A program made the translations under genes and the position numbers. Below, piece after piece: positions 36,619-45,420 of a stretch of DNA of 64,000 nucleotides. The notes under the pieces are model-generated. The model was not told the DNA's origin. It ran no database searches and saw only the letters and a program-made list of their open reading frames with translations. Within the stretch, counting starts at the first letter, position 1; each line of letters starts with the position of its first letter. Origin of the DNA: Phycisphaerales bacterium AB-hyl4 (GTDB lineage: Bacteria; Planctomycetota; Phycisphaerae; Phycisphaerales; Phycisphaeraceae); NCBI GenBank assembly GCA_041821185.1, contig JBGUBD010000003.1, forward strand, positions 372,001 through 436,000. The letters are read 5' to 3'.

Positions 36619-37716
36619 TCAGGATACCTTGCCTGGTTCGGTATCGATTCGAATATGCTGGCCATCAGGCTGGCAGTAGGCTTCATAGATGCGAAGCATT
36701 TCGAGCGCGTTGTCGAGCGTGCCGACTTCCGGCGGGGTGTCGTCGAGGACGCACTGACAAAAGTAGCGGATTTCCGGAGCATAGCCGAGAAGGAAGATGC
36801 CCTTGTTGTACAACTGACCGAGGGAGAATTCGGGTTCCCAGTGAAGGGCGGCGCGTTCATCGCCGCCGTAGTAGTCGCCGGATCGTCCGTAGCCGCCTGC
36901 GGGCTTTGGCCCGTCGCTGTAGAAGGTGAGTTTGGTGTTATTGTGGATGACGACGTTGCCGCCGGGGCCGACGATTTCAGTGCGTTCGAGGAATGAGCTG
37001 CTGCCTTGACCGCGATCGAGATGGAGCGATCCGACAGCGCCGCTGGCAAACTGGATGGCGGTGACCGTGCCCCCGGTTGGGCTGCGCTGGACGAAGATGG
37101 ACTCGGCGGGGCCGGCAAGATATTGCAGGACCGACCAGGGATGGACGATGTGATCGAGGAAGCGCCACATCTTGTGAAGATCCTGGCGGTCTTCGAGGGG
37201 AGGCAGCGCCTCAGGGTAACGAGCGGTAATGGTGCTGATGGAACCGAAGGCGGGACGGGTGATGATCTCGCGAGCCTTGACGTTGGCGGGGAAAAACATC
37301 TTCTTGAAACCCACGGCAACGAACTTCCCGGTGGCTTCGCTGACGCGCATCATGTCGAGTACTTCGGCGGAACTGGCGGCGGGTGGCTTCTCGATCCAGA
37401 CATGTGCGCCAGCTTGCATGCAGTCGATGGCGATCTGAGGATAGCGAGGCCGACCATCTTCGTCGTAGTTGGTCACAACGGTGACGGCTTCAGGCTTTTC
37501 GCGCTCGAGCATTTCGTGGTAGTCGGTGTAGGCAGCCTTAGCGCCGAACATGCAGCCGGTATGCTCGGCTCGCTCGCGGTCGAGATCGCAGACGGCGACG
37601 AGATCGATCGGTGCGTACGGGTGAGTGGAAAAGACATTGCGGATGGCGTGGCCGCCGCAGCCGATGGCGGCAAGGCGAACCCGACGTGGGTACTCGTGAT
37701 TGTAAAGCACTTTCAT
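36619..37716 (-). CDS. Gfo/Idh/MocA-family sugar oxidoreductase
   Basis: This 365-residue NAD(P)-dependent enzyme has the Rossmann start RRVRLAAIGCGGHAIRNVF, then LVAVCDLDRERAEHTG, AVTVVTNYDEDGRPRYPQ, and the family EKP motif AGAHVWIEKPPAAS with the catalytic Lys. A C-terminal beta sheet domain follows (IVGPGGNVVIHNNTKLTFY). Substrates are typically sugars, inositols or sugar nucleotides. I start at ATG 37716, with AAGGAAG 11 bases upstream. It marks the left border of the carbohydrate island. Confidence 0.9.
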   Translation of the reverse strand: MKVLYNHEYPRRVRLAAIGCGGHAIRNVFSTHPYAPIDLVAVCDLDRERAEHTGCMFGAKAAYTDYHEMLEREKPEAVTVVTNYDEDGRPRYPQIAIDCMQAGAHVWIEKPPAASSAEVLDMMRVSEATGKFVAVGFKKMFFPANVKAREIITRPAFGSISTITARYPEALPPLEDRQDLHKMWRFLDHIVHPWSVLQYLAGPAESIFVQRSPTGGTVTAIQFASGAVGSLHLDRGQGSSSFLERTEIVGPGGNVVIHNNTKLTFYSDGPKPAGGYGRSGDYYGGDERAALHWEPEFSLGQLYNKGIFLLGYAPEIRYFCQCVLDDTPPEVGTLDNALEMLRIYEAYCQPDGQHIRIDTEPGKVS

Positions 37717-37936
37717 GGGGGGGCCGCTTCCTTTCATCGCTACGCGTGAGGGCTCATGCCACCACAAGCCGACACGCCGGGATGCGGCCCCCACCACGAA
37801 GCCCGAAATGTCGAAATCGGGTCAGGCGTAACGATGCATCCGCGTCGACGTCGACACACGGAGACTGTCTACCTTCGTTAACGCCGCAACGTCAGGCCGC
37901 GCGAGGGCAGGCAGAGCCACATGGATCATCGCGAGT

Positions 37937-40201
37937 TTATGATTCTCGCTGACAACGCCGTCGCCGAAGCAGCAGCGCGAAGCTGCCGAGGCCGATTATC
38001 GCAGCCGTCGTGGGTTCGGGGATGTATTCCGTCGCGTATCTTCCAAGCTCCATCTGCACGCCATCGACCCACAGCGTGCCTTTATCCATCATGTAGACAC
38101 GAAGAAAGCTGCCGCCGGGATCGATGTCTTCCAGCAGGAATTCGTAGCGTTCCCATTCGTCGGTAACATCGAACTGGAATAGCTCATCCCAGCCGACGAG
38201 GATCCACACGCGCGAGCCGCCCTCTGCCTTGAGGTACAGCGAAAGGGTGTGATCGCCTGCCTCGACAAAGCTGAACCCCTGGCTGACCGCCGGGGCCCAA
38301 GCATTGGTGTAGATGTTCCGCGTGTCGCCGGCGGCGTTGGTCAGCCGCATGCTGCGGTTGCCGATGACCGCCTCATCGGTCACCGGTGTCCATCGGCCGT
38401 CTGCATGTCCCGCGACGCCGACCTCCATCAGCGAGTCTGCGTCGCCCCACTCCGCAGGCCAGCCTGGTAGCCGCCCATAGTCCTTGGCAAAGTGGCCGTT
38501 GCGGATGAGGTTCCGCGTCACCTCGAACGTCGGGTCCTCGGGGATGATGAACTCGCCGACGTTCACGAGCATGCTCAGCACCTCGTTGTGATTCCACTGG
38601 CCGTCGAGTTCATACACCCCTCGGCCGTAGGGCTGGAGCGTGGCGCTGAACGTGCCGTTCTGAACGCTGACCGTGTCGTCTTCGAACCACACATTGCCCA
38701 TGCCGTGGTATCGCTCGGGCAGCGTAAACTCCAGATCTACGTAGGCCGACTCGGCGTTGGCGGCGATCAGGTAGGTCTTGCCATTGTGGTTTTTGATGAG
38801 CACCTTGACACTGTTTTCCGTGCCCGGGTTCAGGTAGGCCACCGACTGATCAGGCGAGCGATCCAGAAGAATAGGCGCGAGCGCTTCCACCTCGCTCGCG
38901 GTCTGGTCGAGCATCTCCCAACTCGGCAGATACGCAGCGGCGAAGTCCCAGTAGAAAATGCCATTCACGTCCGCCGCCAGTGAGAGATAAGCCTGTGCCT
39001 GATGTTCCTCCGGGCTTAACGGCCGACTGCGTCCCGATGAGTTGTCGAACAACGGCGTGTAGACGAACGGCTGGTCATGCTCGCTGGCGATCTGCACCGC
39101 TGCCCGCGCGTTTTCATACACCGAACTCATGTGCTGGTTGTCGCCCACGTAGAAGTCGCGCATCGGAATGTCCCACGCATCCCAGTGCATGTTCTTGGAC
39201 AGCCCCACCGAGAAAAGCACAGCCACCGGATGATACGGATCGATGCTCTTGACCTTCTCGTAGAATTCCTCGACGCCTTTCTGCATCATCAGGTGGTGCT
39301 TATGCTCCGGGTTGTTCTGCCAGAAGTTGTCCGGCTCGTCATAGCTGTAGTAGCCGATGACCGCGGGATGATCCATCGCATTCTGCACCACGCCGGGCAC
39401 GACCTGCTCGTTGATCACCGGATACTTGTCGTCCCAGTAAGGCCCGTTCGTGTAACGCCCTTCCACATCGTTGAAGCGGACGTACAGCGCCTGTTCCGCC
39501 AGCTTCACCGGGTTCTCAAAGGCATACATGCCGCTGGCGTGGATCGCGTCAAGATAGTCGCGCACCGCCGCGACGTTGTAGGGATCATCGGGACTGAGGC
39601 TGCGGTTGTATCGGTTGGCAGTGGTCTCGCTCTTCCATCGCTGGGTCACGTTGAAGCCGGCGTCCGCCATCGTCTGCGCCTGGCCGGCGAACACGCCCAT
39701 GACGCCCATGGGGAAAAACGGGTTGCCGTCGACGTGCATCACCCGGCGATACCGATCGATCTGCGTGATGGTCGTCCCTGCCGGTGGCGGGGGCTGCTTG
39801 ACGAGCGTGTCGGTCCCCTGCCAGACGACGCTGCCCTGATCCAGAATGTCCAGCGACAGCGAATACGTCCCCGCCGCCAGGTCGGCCAGCGGGAGTTGAA
39901 GCTGATTAAAGCCGGCCTCCGTCAGCGGCCCGTCGACCACCGTCTGCGTGCCGTTGTGCGTCAGTGTGGCGCGGAGCGTGAGATTCTCATTCAGCGTCTG
40001 GTTGGGCCTGACGTCGAAGATGATGTTGGCGACATCTTCGTTGACGTAGTAATCCATCTGCGACAACGCCTGCACGTGTGCGTCGAAGCCGGCACCATTC
40101 CCATAAACGGAAGTACCACCAAACATTTGTACAACCGACACAATGAACGATGCGGCCACTGCTGCGATTGCTTTCTTCACCATCCTTCGATTGTCGAGCA
40201 T
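37937..40201 (-). CDS. PEP-CTERM-anchored glycoside-hydrolase-like surface protein
   Basis: This 754-residue secreted protein has a signal peptide (VKKAIAAVAASFIVSVVQMF), a beta-sandwich region to about 160, then a TIM-barrel-like part starting VMHVDGNPFFPMGVMGVF with GYYSYDEPDNFWQNNPEH (candidate acidic catalytic residues) and YWDFAAAYLPSWEML. A CBM-like jelly roll (about 570-720) with NLIRNGHFAKDYGRLPGWPAEW follows. The C-terminus is the PEP-CTERM sorting signal IPEPTTAAIIGLGSFALLLRRRR. It should be processed by an exosortase. Polysaccharide target unknown. Start ATG 40201 has GGAG at 6 bases. Confidence 0.85.
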   Translation of the reverse strand: MLDNRRMVKKAIAAVAASFIVSVVQMFGGTSVYGNGAGFDAHVQALSQMDYYVNEDVANIIFDVRPNQTLNENLTLRATLTHNGTQTVVDGPLTEAGFNQLQLPLADLAAGTYSLSLDILDQGSVVWQGTDTLVKQPPPPAGTTITQIDRYRRVMHVDGNPFFPMGVMGVFAGQAQTMADAGFNVTQRWKSETTANRYNRSLSPDDPYNVAAVRDYLDAIHASGMYAFENPVKLAEQALYVRFNDVEGRYTNGPYWDDKYPVINEQVVPGVVQNAMDHPAVIGYYSYDEPDNFWQNNPEHKHHLMMQKGVEEFYEKVKSIDPYHPVAVLFSVGLSKNMHWDAWDIPMRDFYVGDNQHMSSVYENARAAVQIASEHDQPFVYTPLFDNSSGRSRPLSPEEHQAQAYLSLAADVNGIFYWDFAAAYLPSWEMLDQTASEVEALAPILLDRSPDQSVAYLNPGTENSVKVLIKNHNGKTYLIAANAESAYVDLEFTLPERYHGMGNVWFEDDTVSVQNGTFSATLQPYGRGVYELDGQWNHNEVLSMLVNVGEFIIPEDPTFEVTRNLIRNGHFAKDYGRLPGWPAEWGDADSLMEVGVAGHADGRWTPVTDEAVIGNRSMRLTNAAGDTRNIYTNAWAPAVSQGFSFVEAGDHTLSLYLKAEGGSRVWILVGWDELFQFDVTDEWERYEFLLEDIDPGGSFLRVYMMDKGTLWVDGVQMELGRYATEYIPEPTTAAIIGLGSFALLLRRRRCQRES

Positions 40202-40498
40202 GCCATTCTCCGCACAAGAAACTGTGCATAATAGGTTTATACGACGACAGCTCAGGCGGCCACCCCGTTACCCGTGCGTAAACAGCACCGGTGGCACAGA
40301 TAGTAGATTAGCGTACGATCCGCGATATGCCAAACAAATTTACAACTATTTCATCGTGCCGAATTCGGTACGCGGCGCGTGCGATCGCCTTGCATGGCTC
40401 GGCAAGCAAGGATGCTACCGCCGCGACCATCGCGTCGATCGTCCGGCCGAAGCAAACGGAAAGGCAAAGATGCAACAGCGTGCCCAAGGGCCGCGGAC
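40202..40498. other. 297-bp gap upstream of the PEP-CTERM gene
   Basis: This gap should hold the PEP-CTERM gene promoter and the end of the sugar operon. Visible structures are the near-palindrome GTGCCGAATTCGGTAC (40357-40372, 14 of 16 matching) and the gapped GTTACCCGTGCGTAAAC (40267-40283), which could be regulator sites. A 63-codon plus-strand frame at 40327 has no family features and I do not call it. Confidence 0.4.
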
Positions 40499-41980
40499 TC
40501 ACACCGCGTCTTTGGTGAACGTGCCGTCGATTGTCCGCCAGATGCCACACGGATTGTCGTCCTGCAGCGGCGGTGGGAGCAGGCTGGCAGGCGCATCCTG
40601 ATAGCACACCGGCCGAGCCCAGCGGTAGATCGCGGCTGTGCCGACGCTGGTGAATCGGCTGTCCGTCGTGGCCGGGTACGGCCCGCCATGCTGCATCGAC
40701 GAGCACACGTCCACGCCCGTCGGAAAGCCGTTGAACAACACGCGCCCTGCACGCTGTTGCAGCTTGGGCAACAAACGCGCCGCGTCGGCCTGGTCGGCGT
40801 CGGCCATATGAATGGTGGCAGTCAACTGGCCGGGGATCGTCGCGATCAAACGCTCCAGTTCGTCCATGTCCTCCGCCTCGATCACCAGCGTCGTCGGCCC
40901 GAAACATTCCTCCAGCAACGCCGCGTTCGCGATCACTTCCGACGCCTCGGTCCGCAGCACCGCCGCACCACCAGCGCCCGCCTCCCCAGCCTCAACCACC
41001 GCAACCGTCTGCACGCCCGCCATCGCGCGCAGTCCACCGAGCGACTTCACATACTGCTCGGCAATCTGCTCATGCAGCATCGCCCCGGTCGGTGTCTTTG
41101 CCACAGACTCGGCAAGCCGATCAATCAGTCGGCTTGTCGCTTCGCCCTTCAGTGTCAGCACAATGCCAGGCTTCGTGCAGAACTGCCCCACACCCATCGT
41201 AAAGCTCTGGTGTAAGCCGTCAGCGATCTTGTCACCCCGCTCGCGAACGGCTCCGGGCAACAGAACGACCGGGTTAACACTGCCCATCTCCGCGAAAACG
41301 GGGATCGGCTGTTCACGTTCGTTCGCCGCGTCGAACAGCGCCCGCCCGGCCTTATGCGAACCGGTGAAGCCAACCCCCCGCACCGCCGGGTGACGCACCA
41401 GGTCGAGGTTCTCCGCGTGATGATCGGTGTGCACCAAGGTAAAAACACCCGCCGGCAGACCCGCATCCCCAATCGCCTCGGCGATTGCGTCGGCCACGAG
41501 ATCGCTCGTCTGTGGATGCGCCGGGTGAGCTTTGCAGACCACCGGGCAGCCGGCCGCGAGCGCCGACGCCGTGTCGCCGCCGGCCACGCTGAATGCCAGC
41601 GGAAAGTTGCTCGCCCCGAACACCACGATCGGCCCGATCGGAACGAGCATCCGACGAATGTCCGGCTTCGGCATCGGCTGACGCTCCGGCTGAGCGCGAT
41701 CAATGCGGGCATCCACCCACGAACCTTCACGCACCAGCGCCGCAAACATCCGCAACTGGTTGACCGTTCGGCCGCGCTCCGTTTCAAGTCGACCGGCCGG
41801 CAAGTGCGTCTCTCGACCGGCCACGTCCGTCAGCTTTTGCCCAAGCGCGTCGACCCGCGTCGCGATCGCTTCAAGCAACGCGGCCCGATCCTCGGCAGGC
41901 AACGTCGCGAAAACACCCTCGGCACAGGCCGCCGCGCCTTCCACTGCCTCGGAAACCGATACCTTGTTGCGTTGTGTCAT
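40499..41980 (-). CDS. Alpha-ketoglutarate-semialdehyde-type aldehyde dehydrogenase
   Basis: This 493-residue enzyme belongs to the NADP(+) ALDH subgroup containing 2,5-dioxovalerate (ketoglutarate semialdehyde) dehydrogenases of sugar-acid catabolism. Visible features are PIGPIVVFGASNFPLAFSVA, VCKAHPAHPQTSDL, the GFTGSHKAGRALFDAA loop, general base E231 in FAEMGSVNPV and nucleophile C268 in GVGQFCTKPG. The last step of pentose, hexarate or hydroxyproline oxidation is the usual role. It is the last gene of the five-gene operon, 33 bp after the enolase paralogue. Confidence 0.87.
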   Translation of the reverse strand: MTQRNKVSVSEAVEGAAACAEGVFATLPAEDRAALLEAIATRVDALGQKLTDVAGRETHLPAGRLETERGRTVNQLRMFAALVREGSWVDARIDRAQPERQPMPKPDIRRMLVPIGPIVVFGASNFPLAFSVAGGDTASALAAGCPVVCKAHPAHPQTSDLVADAIAEAIGDAGLPAGVFTLVHTDHHAENLDLVRHPAVRGVGFTGSHKAGRALFDAANEREQPIPVFAEMGSVNPVVLLPGAVRERGDKIADGLHQSFTMGVGQFCTKPGIVLTLKGEATSRLIDRLAESVAKTPTGAMLHEQIAEQYVKSLGGLRAMAGVQTVAVVEAGEAGAGGAAVLRTEASEVIANAALLEECFGPTTLVIEAEDMDELERLIATIPGQLTATIHMADADQADAARLLPKLQQRAGRVLFNGFPTGVDVCSSMQHGGPYPATTDSRFTSVGTAAIYRWARPVCYQDAPASLLPPPLQDDNPCGIWRTIDGTFTKDAV

Positions 41981-42013
41981 CGTCTGTACTCCCGTTTAAT
42001 TCATTCAATCAAG

Positions 42014-43318
42014 TCACGCGTCGCGACGGCCAGCGGTTGTCGGCTGAAACCCCAGCAAACCGCCGCTGGCAAACGTCTTTCGCTCGCCCAGTTCACGCGC
42101 GATCCGAAGCACTTCATTCCACTTGGCCATCCGCTCGCTTCGTGCGAACGACCCCACCTTGAGTTGGCCGGCATCCGTCGCCACAGCCAGGTGGCTGATG
42201 AACGCATCTTCCGTTTCACCCGAGCGAGCCGACACGACCGGCCGCCAGCCGGCCTGCTGGGTGAGGCGGATCGCGTCGATCGTCTCCGTCACCGTGCCGA
42301 TCTGGTTCAACTTGATCAGCACGGAATTGGCGAGCTTCTGCTCGATGCCACGCTCGATCCGTTGGCGGTTGGTGGTGAACAGGTCATCGCCGATCACCTG
42401 CACGTGTTCGCCCACGCGCTCGCACACCCGTCGCCAGCCGGCCTCATCGACATCCGCCGCAGGGTCTTCGATGCTGACGATCGGATACCGCTCACACCAG
42501 TCAATCATCAGGTCGGCAAACGCTTCGCAGCTGAACTGCCGGTCTTCCAGCCGGAACCGGTAGCAGCCCGCCTGTTCATCGAACAGGTCGCTCGCCGCGA
42601 TGTCCAGCGCGATGCCCAGGTCTTCGCCCGGCCGATAGCCGGCGCGTTGAATCACTTCCACCAACGTGTCCAGCGCCTCGGCGTTTGTCGCAAACTCAGG
42701 CCAGAACCCGCCTTCGTCCGCAACGCCCGCCAGCACGCCGCGCTCCTTAAGCAACTCGCCCGCCGCATGGTAAACGTTGAACGTCATCTCCAGCGTCTGC
42801 TCGTAGCTCGTCGCGCCGATCGCCATGACCAGGTAATCTTGCACGTCCGTTCGCCAGGCCGCATGGCTGCCGCCGCCGATGATCTGAATCATCGGCAAGG
42901 GCAATCGCGTACCGTCGCCCAATGACGCGTACAGCGGCACTTGCCGGGCGTTGGCGGCGGCGTTCGCGACGGCCATCGATACGCCGAGGATTGCATTCGC
43001 CCCGAGCCGGGACTTCTCCGCTGTGCCGTCGAGTTCGATCATCCGCTCGTCGATGGCCCGCTGTTCGCTAACGTCCATGCCACGCACCGCCGGGCCGATC
43101 ACGTCACGAATGTTTGCGATGGCTTTGAAGACGCTCTTGCCTCGATAGCGCTGGGCATCGCCATCACGCAGTTCCAGCGCTTCAAACTGGCCTGTCGACG
43201 CGCCGGATGGCACGAGCCCTCGGCCGCGCACGCCATTGTGCAACGTCACCTCCGCCTCGACCGTGGGATTGCCGCGCGAATCAAAAATCTGCCATGCATC
43301 AACGGTTGCGATTTGCAT
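42014..43318 (-). CDS. Divergent enolase paralogue
   Basis: This 434-residue protein is clearly of the enolase family: VDAWQIFDSRGNPTVEAEV, VPSGASTGQFEALELRD, metal ligands D239 (ALDIAAS), E284 (SIEDPA) and D311 (VIGDDLF), base K336 (LIKLNQIG) and K387. However, H373 of yeast enolase (SHRSGET) is A364 here (SARSGET), E168 is D161, and the NGG and GDEGG loops read GGG and ADEGG. I infer a changed substrate rather than glycolytic 2-phosphoglycerate. It overlaps the preceding kinase gene by 20 bp; ATG 43318 has AAGGAG at 10 bases. Confidence 0.88.
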   Translation of the reverse strand: MQIATVDAWQIFDSRGNPTVEAEVTLHNGVRGRGLVPSGASTGQFEALELRDGDAQRYRGKSVFKAIANIRDVIGPAVRGMDVSEQRAIDERMIELDGTAEKSRLGANAILGVSMAVANAAANARQVPLYASLGDGTRLPLPMIQIIGGGSHAAWRTDVQDYLVMAIGATSYEQTLEMTFNVYHAAGELLKERGVLAGVADEGGFWPEFATNAEALDTLVEVIQRAGYRPGEDLGIALDIAASDLFDEQAGCYRFRLEDRQFSCEAFADLMIDWCERYPIVSIEDPAADVDEAGWRRVCERVGEHVQVIGDDLFTTNRQRIERGIEQKLANSVLIKLNQIGTVTETIDAIRLTQQAGWRPVVSARSGETEDAFISHLAVATDAGQLKVGSFARSERMAKWNEVLRIARELGERKTFASGGLLGFQPTTAGRRDA

Positions 43319-44354
43319 CAGGGCCATGCTCCTTTTCCACCTTCGTAAACCACAATGCCGCCACGGCATCGAGTGTCCAATCGTCGCCTTCCAGCAATGC
43401 CTCGGTGACGAACCGCCGCACGAACTGGCGCGTCGCGTCGATCGTGAGATACTCCACCGGACTCTTACCGTCGATGCGGGCGAGCATCAGCATCAGCAGA
43501 AGCCGGGCCGTACGCGCATCCATCGCCTTCGCATCCAGTGCATCGCCAAGCGTTTCGAAGTACGCGCCGCGGGCAGTATCGATCATCTGTCGCAGGCCTG
43601 CACGGTTCGCTCGCTCAAGCAGCGTTTTGAGAAACAGGTGGTTGAGCAGGAAAGCCAGGTCGAACGCCGGATCGCCATACCATGCGACTTCGCAGTCGAG
43701 CACGACAAGCCGAGCCGACGACACCATGATGTTCTTCGGGCTGTAGTCGCCATGGACCAGGGCCAGCCGTGTCGTTGCGAGCCGCTCGGCCTCAGCCTCG
43801 ATTATGCCCCGCAACTTCGAATGCCGCTTCGCCGTGGTCAGCAGGTACGGGTCGACGCGCAGTGCCTTGAAGTTGCACGTCGTATCAAACCGACGCGCCA
43901 CCTCATCACGCCCGGCCGACGTGCGATGAATAACCGCCAGCGTATGTCCCGCCCGCCGCGCGTCGGCGACGTCCAGCTTCCCCTGCAGCAGCTTCTGCTT
44001 CCAGTTCACGAAGCCCGCGCCGAGATGCTCCATCACAAAGTAGCCATCCCCCGCATGCATGATCGCCGGCACCGCCTCTGGCATCACGTCCTGCACGTAC
44101 TCAATGTACTGTCGCTCGAAAAGGTTGCGATTTGTATCCGCGTACCAGTCCTCCGCCACACGCAGCTTGGCGAGTGCGCGCTTGACCACGAAGTCGCGCT
44201 CCCCGTCGCGCACGCGAACGATCTCGCTCGACACGCCACCGGTCAGCGGTTCGACCGATACGCGATCGCCACGCACGACATTGTCGGCGCGAAGTTGCGC
44301 TATCAGCGCCGCCATTTCGGAATCCGGAGATATCTCAGGCACGTTGCCTCTCAT
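43299..44354 (-). CDS. APH/choline-kinase-fold small-molecule kinase
   Basis: This 351-residue protein has a kinase N-lobe (LTGGVSSEIVRVRDGERDFVVKRAL with the ATP-binding Lys), the catalytic loop LALVHGDYSPKNIMVS and the metal-binding VVLDCEVAWYGDPAFDLAFLL. This is the aminoglycoside phosphotransferase fold, which also includes methylthioribose, homoserine and choline kinases. Its place between a PfkB kinase and an enolase paralogue points to a sugar or polyol substrate, not antibiotic resistance. The stop lies inside the next gene. Confidence 0.87.
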   Translation of the reverse strand: MRGNVPEISPDSEMAALIAQLRADNVVRGDRVSVEPLTGGVSSEIVRVRDGERDFVVKRALAKLRVAEDWYADTNRNLFERQYIEYVQDVMPEAVPAIMHAGDGYFVMEHLGAGFVNWKQKLLQGKLDVADARRAGHTLAVIHRTSAGRDEVARRFDTTCNFKALRVDPYLLTTAKRHSKLRGIIEAEAERLATTRLALVHGDYSPKNIMVSSARLVVLDCEVAWYGDPAFDLAFLLNHLFLKTLLERANRAGLRQMIDTARGAYFETLGDALDAKAMDARTARLLLMLMLARIDGKSPVEYLTIDATRQFVRRFVTEALLEGDDWTLDAVAALWFTKVEKEHGPDANRNR

Positions 44355-44418
44355 CTTTCATCACAACTTACACCGCAGCCGCCGTCAATGTTCGGTTCGC
44401 ACCGAGCGGCCGCGACAA

Positions 44419-45420
44419 TCAACGCGCCGCTGCTTCGTCACCCTTCCAAGCCAGCAGGTGCTGTCGCAAGGGGTTGGAGAGCTCAGACAGATCCGCTTCC
44501 GCCAGCGTCCGCCGCGTCGGCAGGCCACCTCTGCCGCCCAGCGCCGTCGCCACCCGACTCGCCACGAACGCCGCGAACTCCATGCGACGCACAAGCGGCA
44601 GGCCGTCCAGCAAAGCCGACGCGTACGCCGCGTGGTACGCATCGCCACAGCCGGTCGTATCCACCACCTCGACAGCAAAGGCAGGCTGATGACGCACACC
44701 CTCGGCGGTCCACGCCCAGCTACCCTCGACGCCGTCGGTGATCAACACCTGCCCGTCGGTCATCCCGCCCAGCGCTTCAACCACCGCTTCGGGTGCGTCA
44801 TGGCCTGTCAGCGTCCGGCCCGCGGCGGCGGGGAGTATCGCATGCGAAGCAAGCGCGAGCATGCGACGCAGCACCGTCGGCTCGCCCGCCTCAATGTCAA
44901 TCACCGACGCCACACCCGCCTCGTGCGCTGCCTGAAGCGCCGCCAGGCCCGCCTCGGTTTCATATCCATCACAGAACACGAGGCGGGCATTGCGGATCGC
45001 CTCCGCCGGCACATCGTCGGCCGTGGGGTGGCGATAACCCGCCAGCGTGTAGTAGACCGTTCGCTCGCCGGTGTCCGGGTCGATTTCCACCACGGCGATG
45101 GCCGGCCGGGCGCCCACCTCGTCGATGAGAAAATCGAGCATCACGCCATGCCGGGCGAACTCGGCGCGGGCGATCGTCGCGAGCGTGTCCTGGCCGAGTC
45201 GCCCGACAAAGGCTGTCCGCCAGCCCAGCGTCGCGAGCAGGCACGCCGCGTTGCCCGCCGGCGCCCCGCCCTGGATGACGAGTTCGTTGACCTCATGCTT
45301 GTCGCCTTGCTTCCGCTGCGGCGGCAGCTTCACCAGCACGTCGACCACGTTCAGACCGACAACGACAACTTCCGGTGCAGTGTGAGCCATGGTGGTTCCG
45401 TGTGTATGCGACATGGTCAT
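44419..45420 (-). CDS. PfkB-family carbohydrate kinase
   Basis: This 333-residue ribokinase-like enzyme begins VVVVGLNVVDVLVKLPP, has GGAPAGNAACLLATLGWRTAFVGRLGQD (the first PfkB signature) and the C-terminal anion-hole motif DTTGCGDAYHAAYASAL, where the usual GAGD is GCGD with the catalytic Asp kept. It phosphorylates a sugar or sugar acid. The ATG at 45420 overlaps the isomerase stop as ATGA, indicating coupling. Starts at 45414 or 45387 are alternatives. Substrate unknown, presumably the product of the preceding isomerase-like protein. Confidence 0.9.
   Translation of the reverse strand: MTMSHTHGTTMAHTAPEVVVVGLNVVDVLVKLPPQRKQGDKHEVNELVIQGGAPAGNAACLLATLGWRTAFVGRLGQDTLATIARAEFARHGVMLDFLIDEVGARPAIAVVEIDPDTGERTVYYTLAGYRHPTADDVPAEAIRNARLVFCDGYETEAGLAALQAAHEAGVASVIDIEAGEPTVLRRMLALASHAILPAAAGRTLTGHDAPEAVVEALGGMTDGQVLITDGVEGSWAWTAEGVRHQPAFAVEVVDTTGCGDAYHAAYASALLDGLPLVRRMEFAAFVASRVATALGGRGGLPTRRTLAEADLSELSNPLRQHLLAWKGDEAAAR

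Noticed and set aside
40327..40518. 63-codon plus-strand frame downstream of the sugar operon
   Set aside because: It overlaps the dehydrogenase 3' end on the other strand and shows no family features.
43299..44354. Antibiotic resistance role for the APH-fold gene
   Set aside because: The fold is shared by many metabolic kinases, and the gene is embedded in a sugar operon with overlapping genes.
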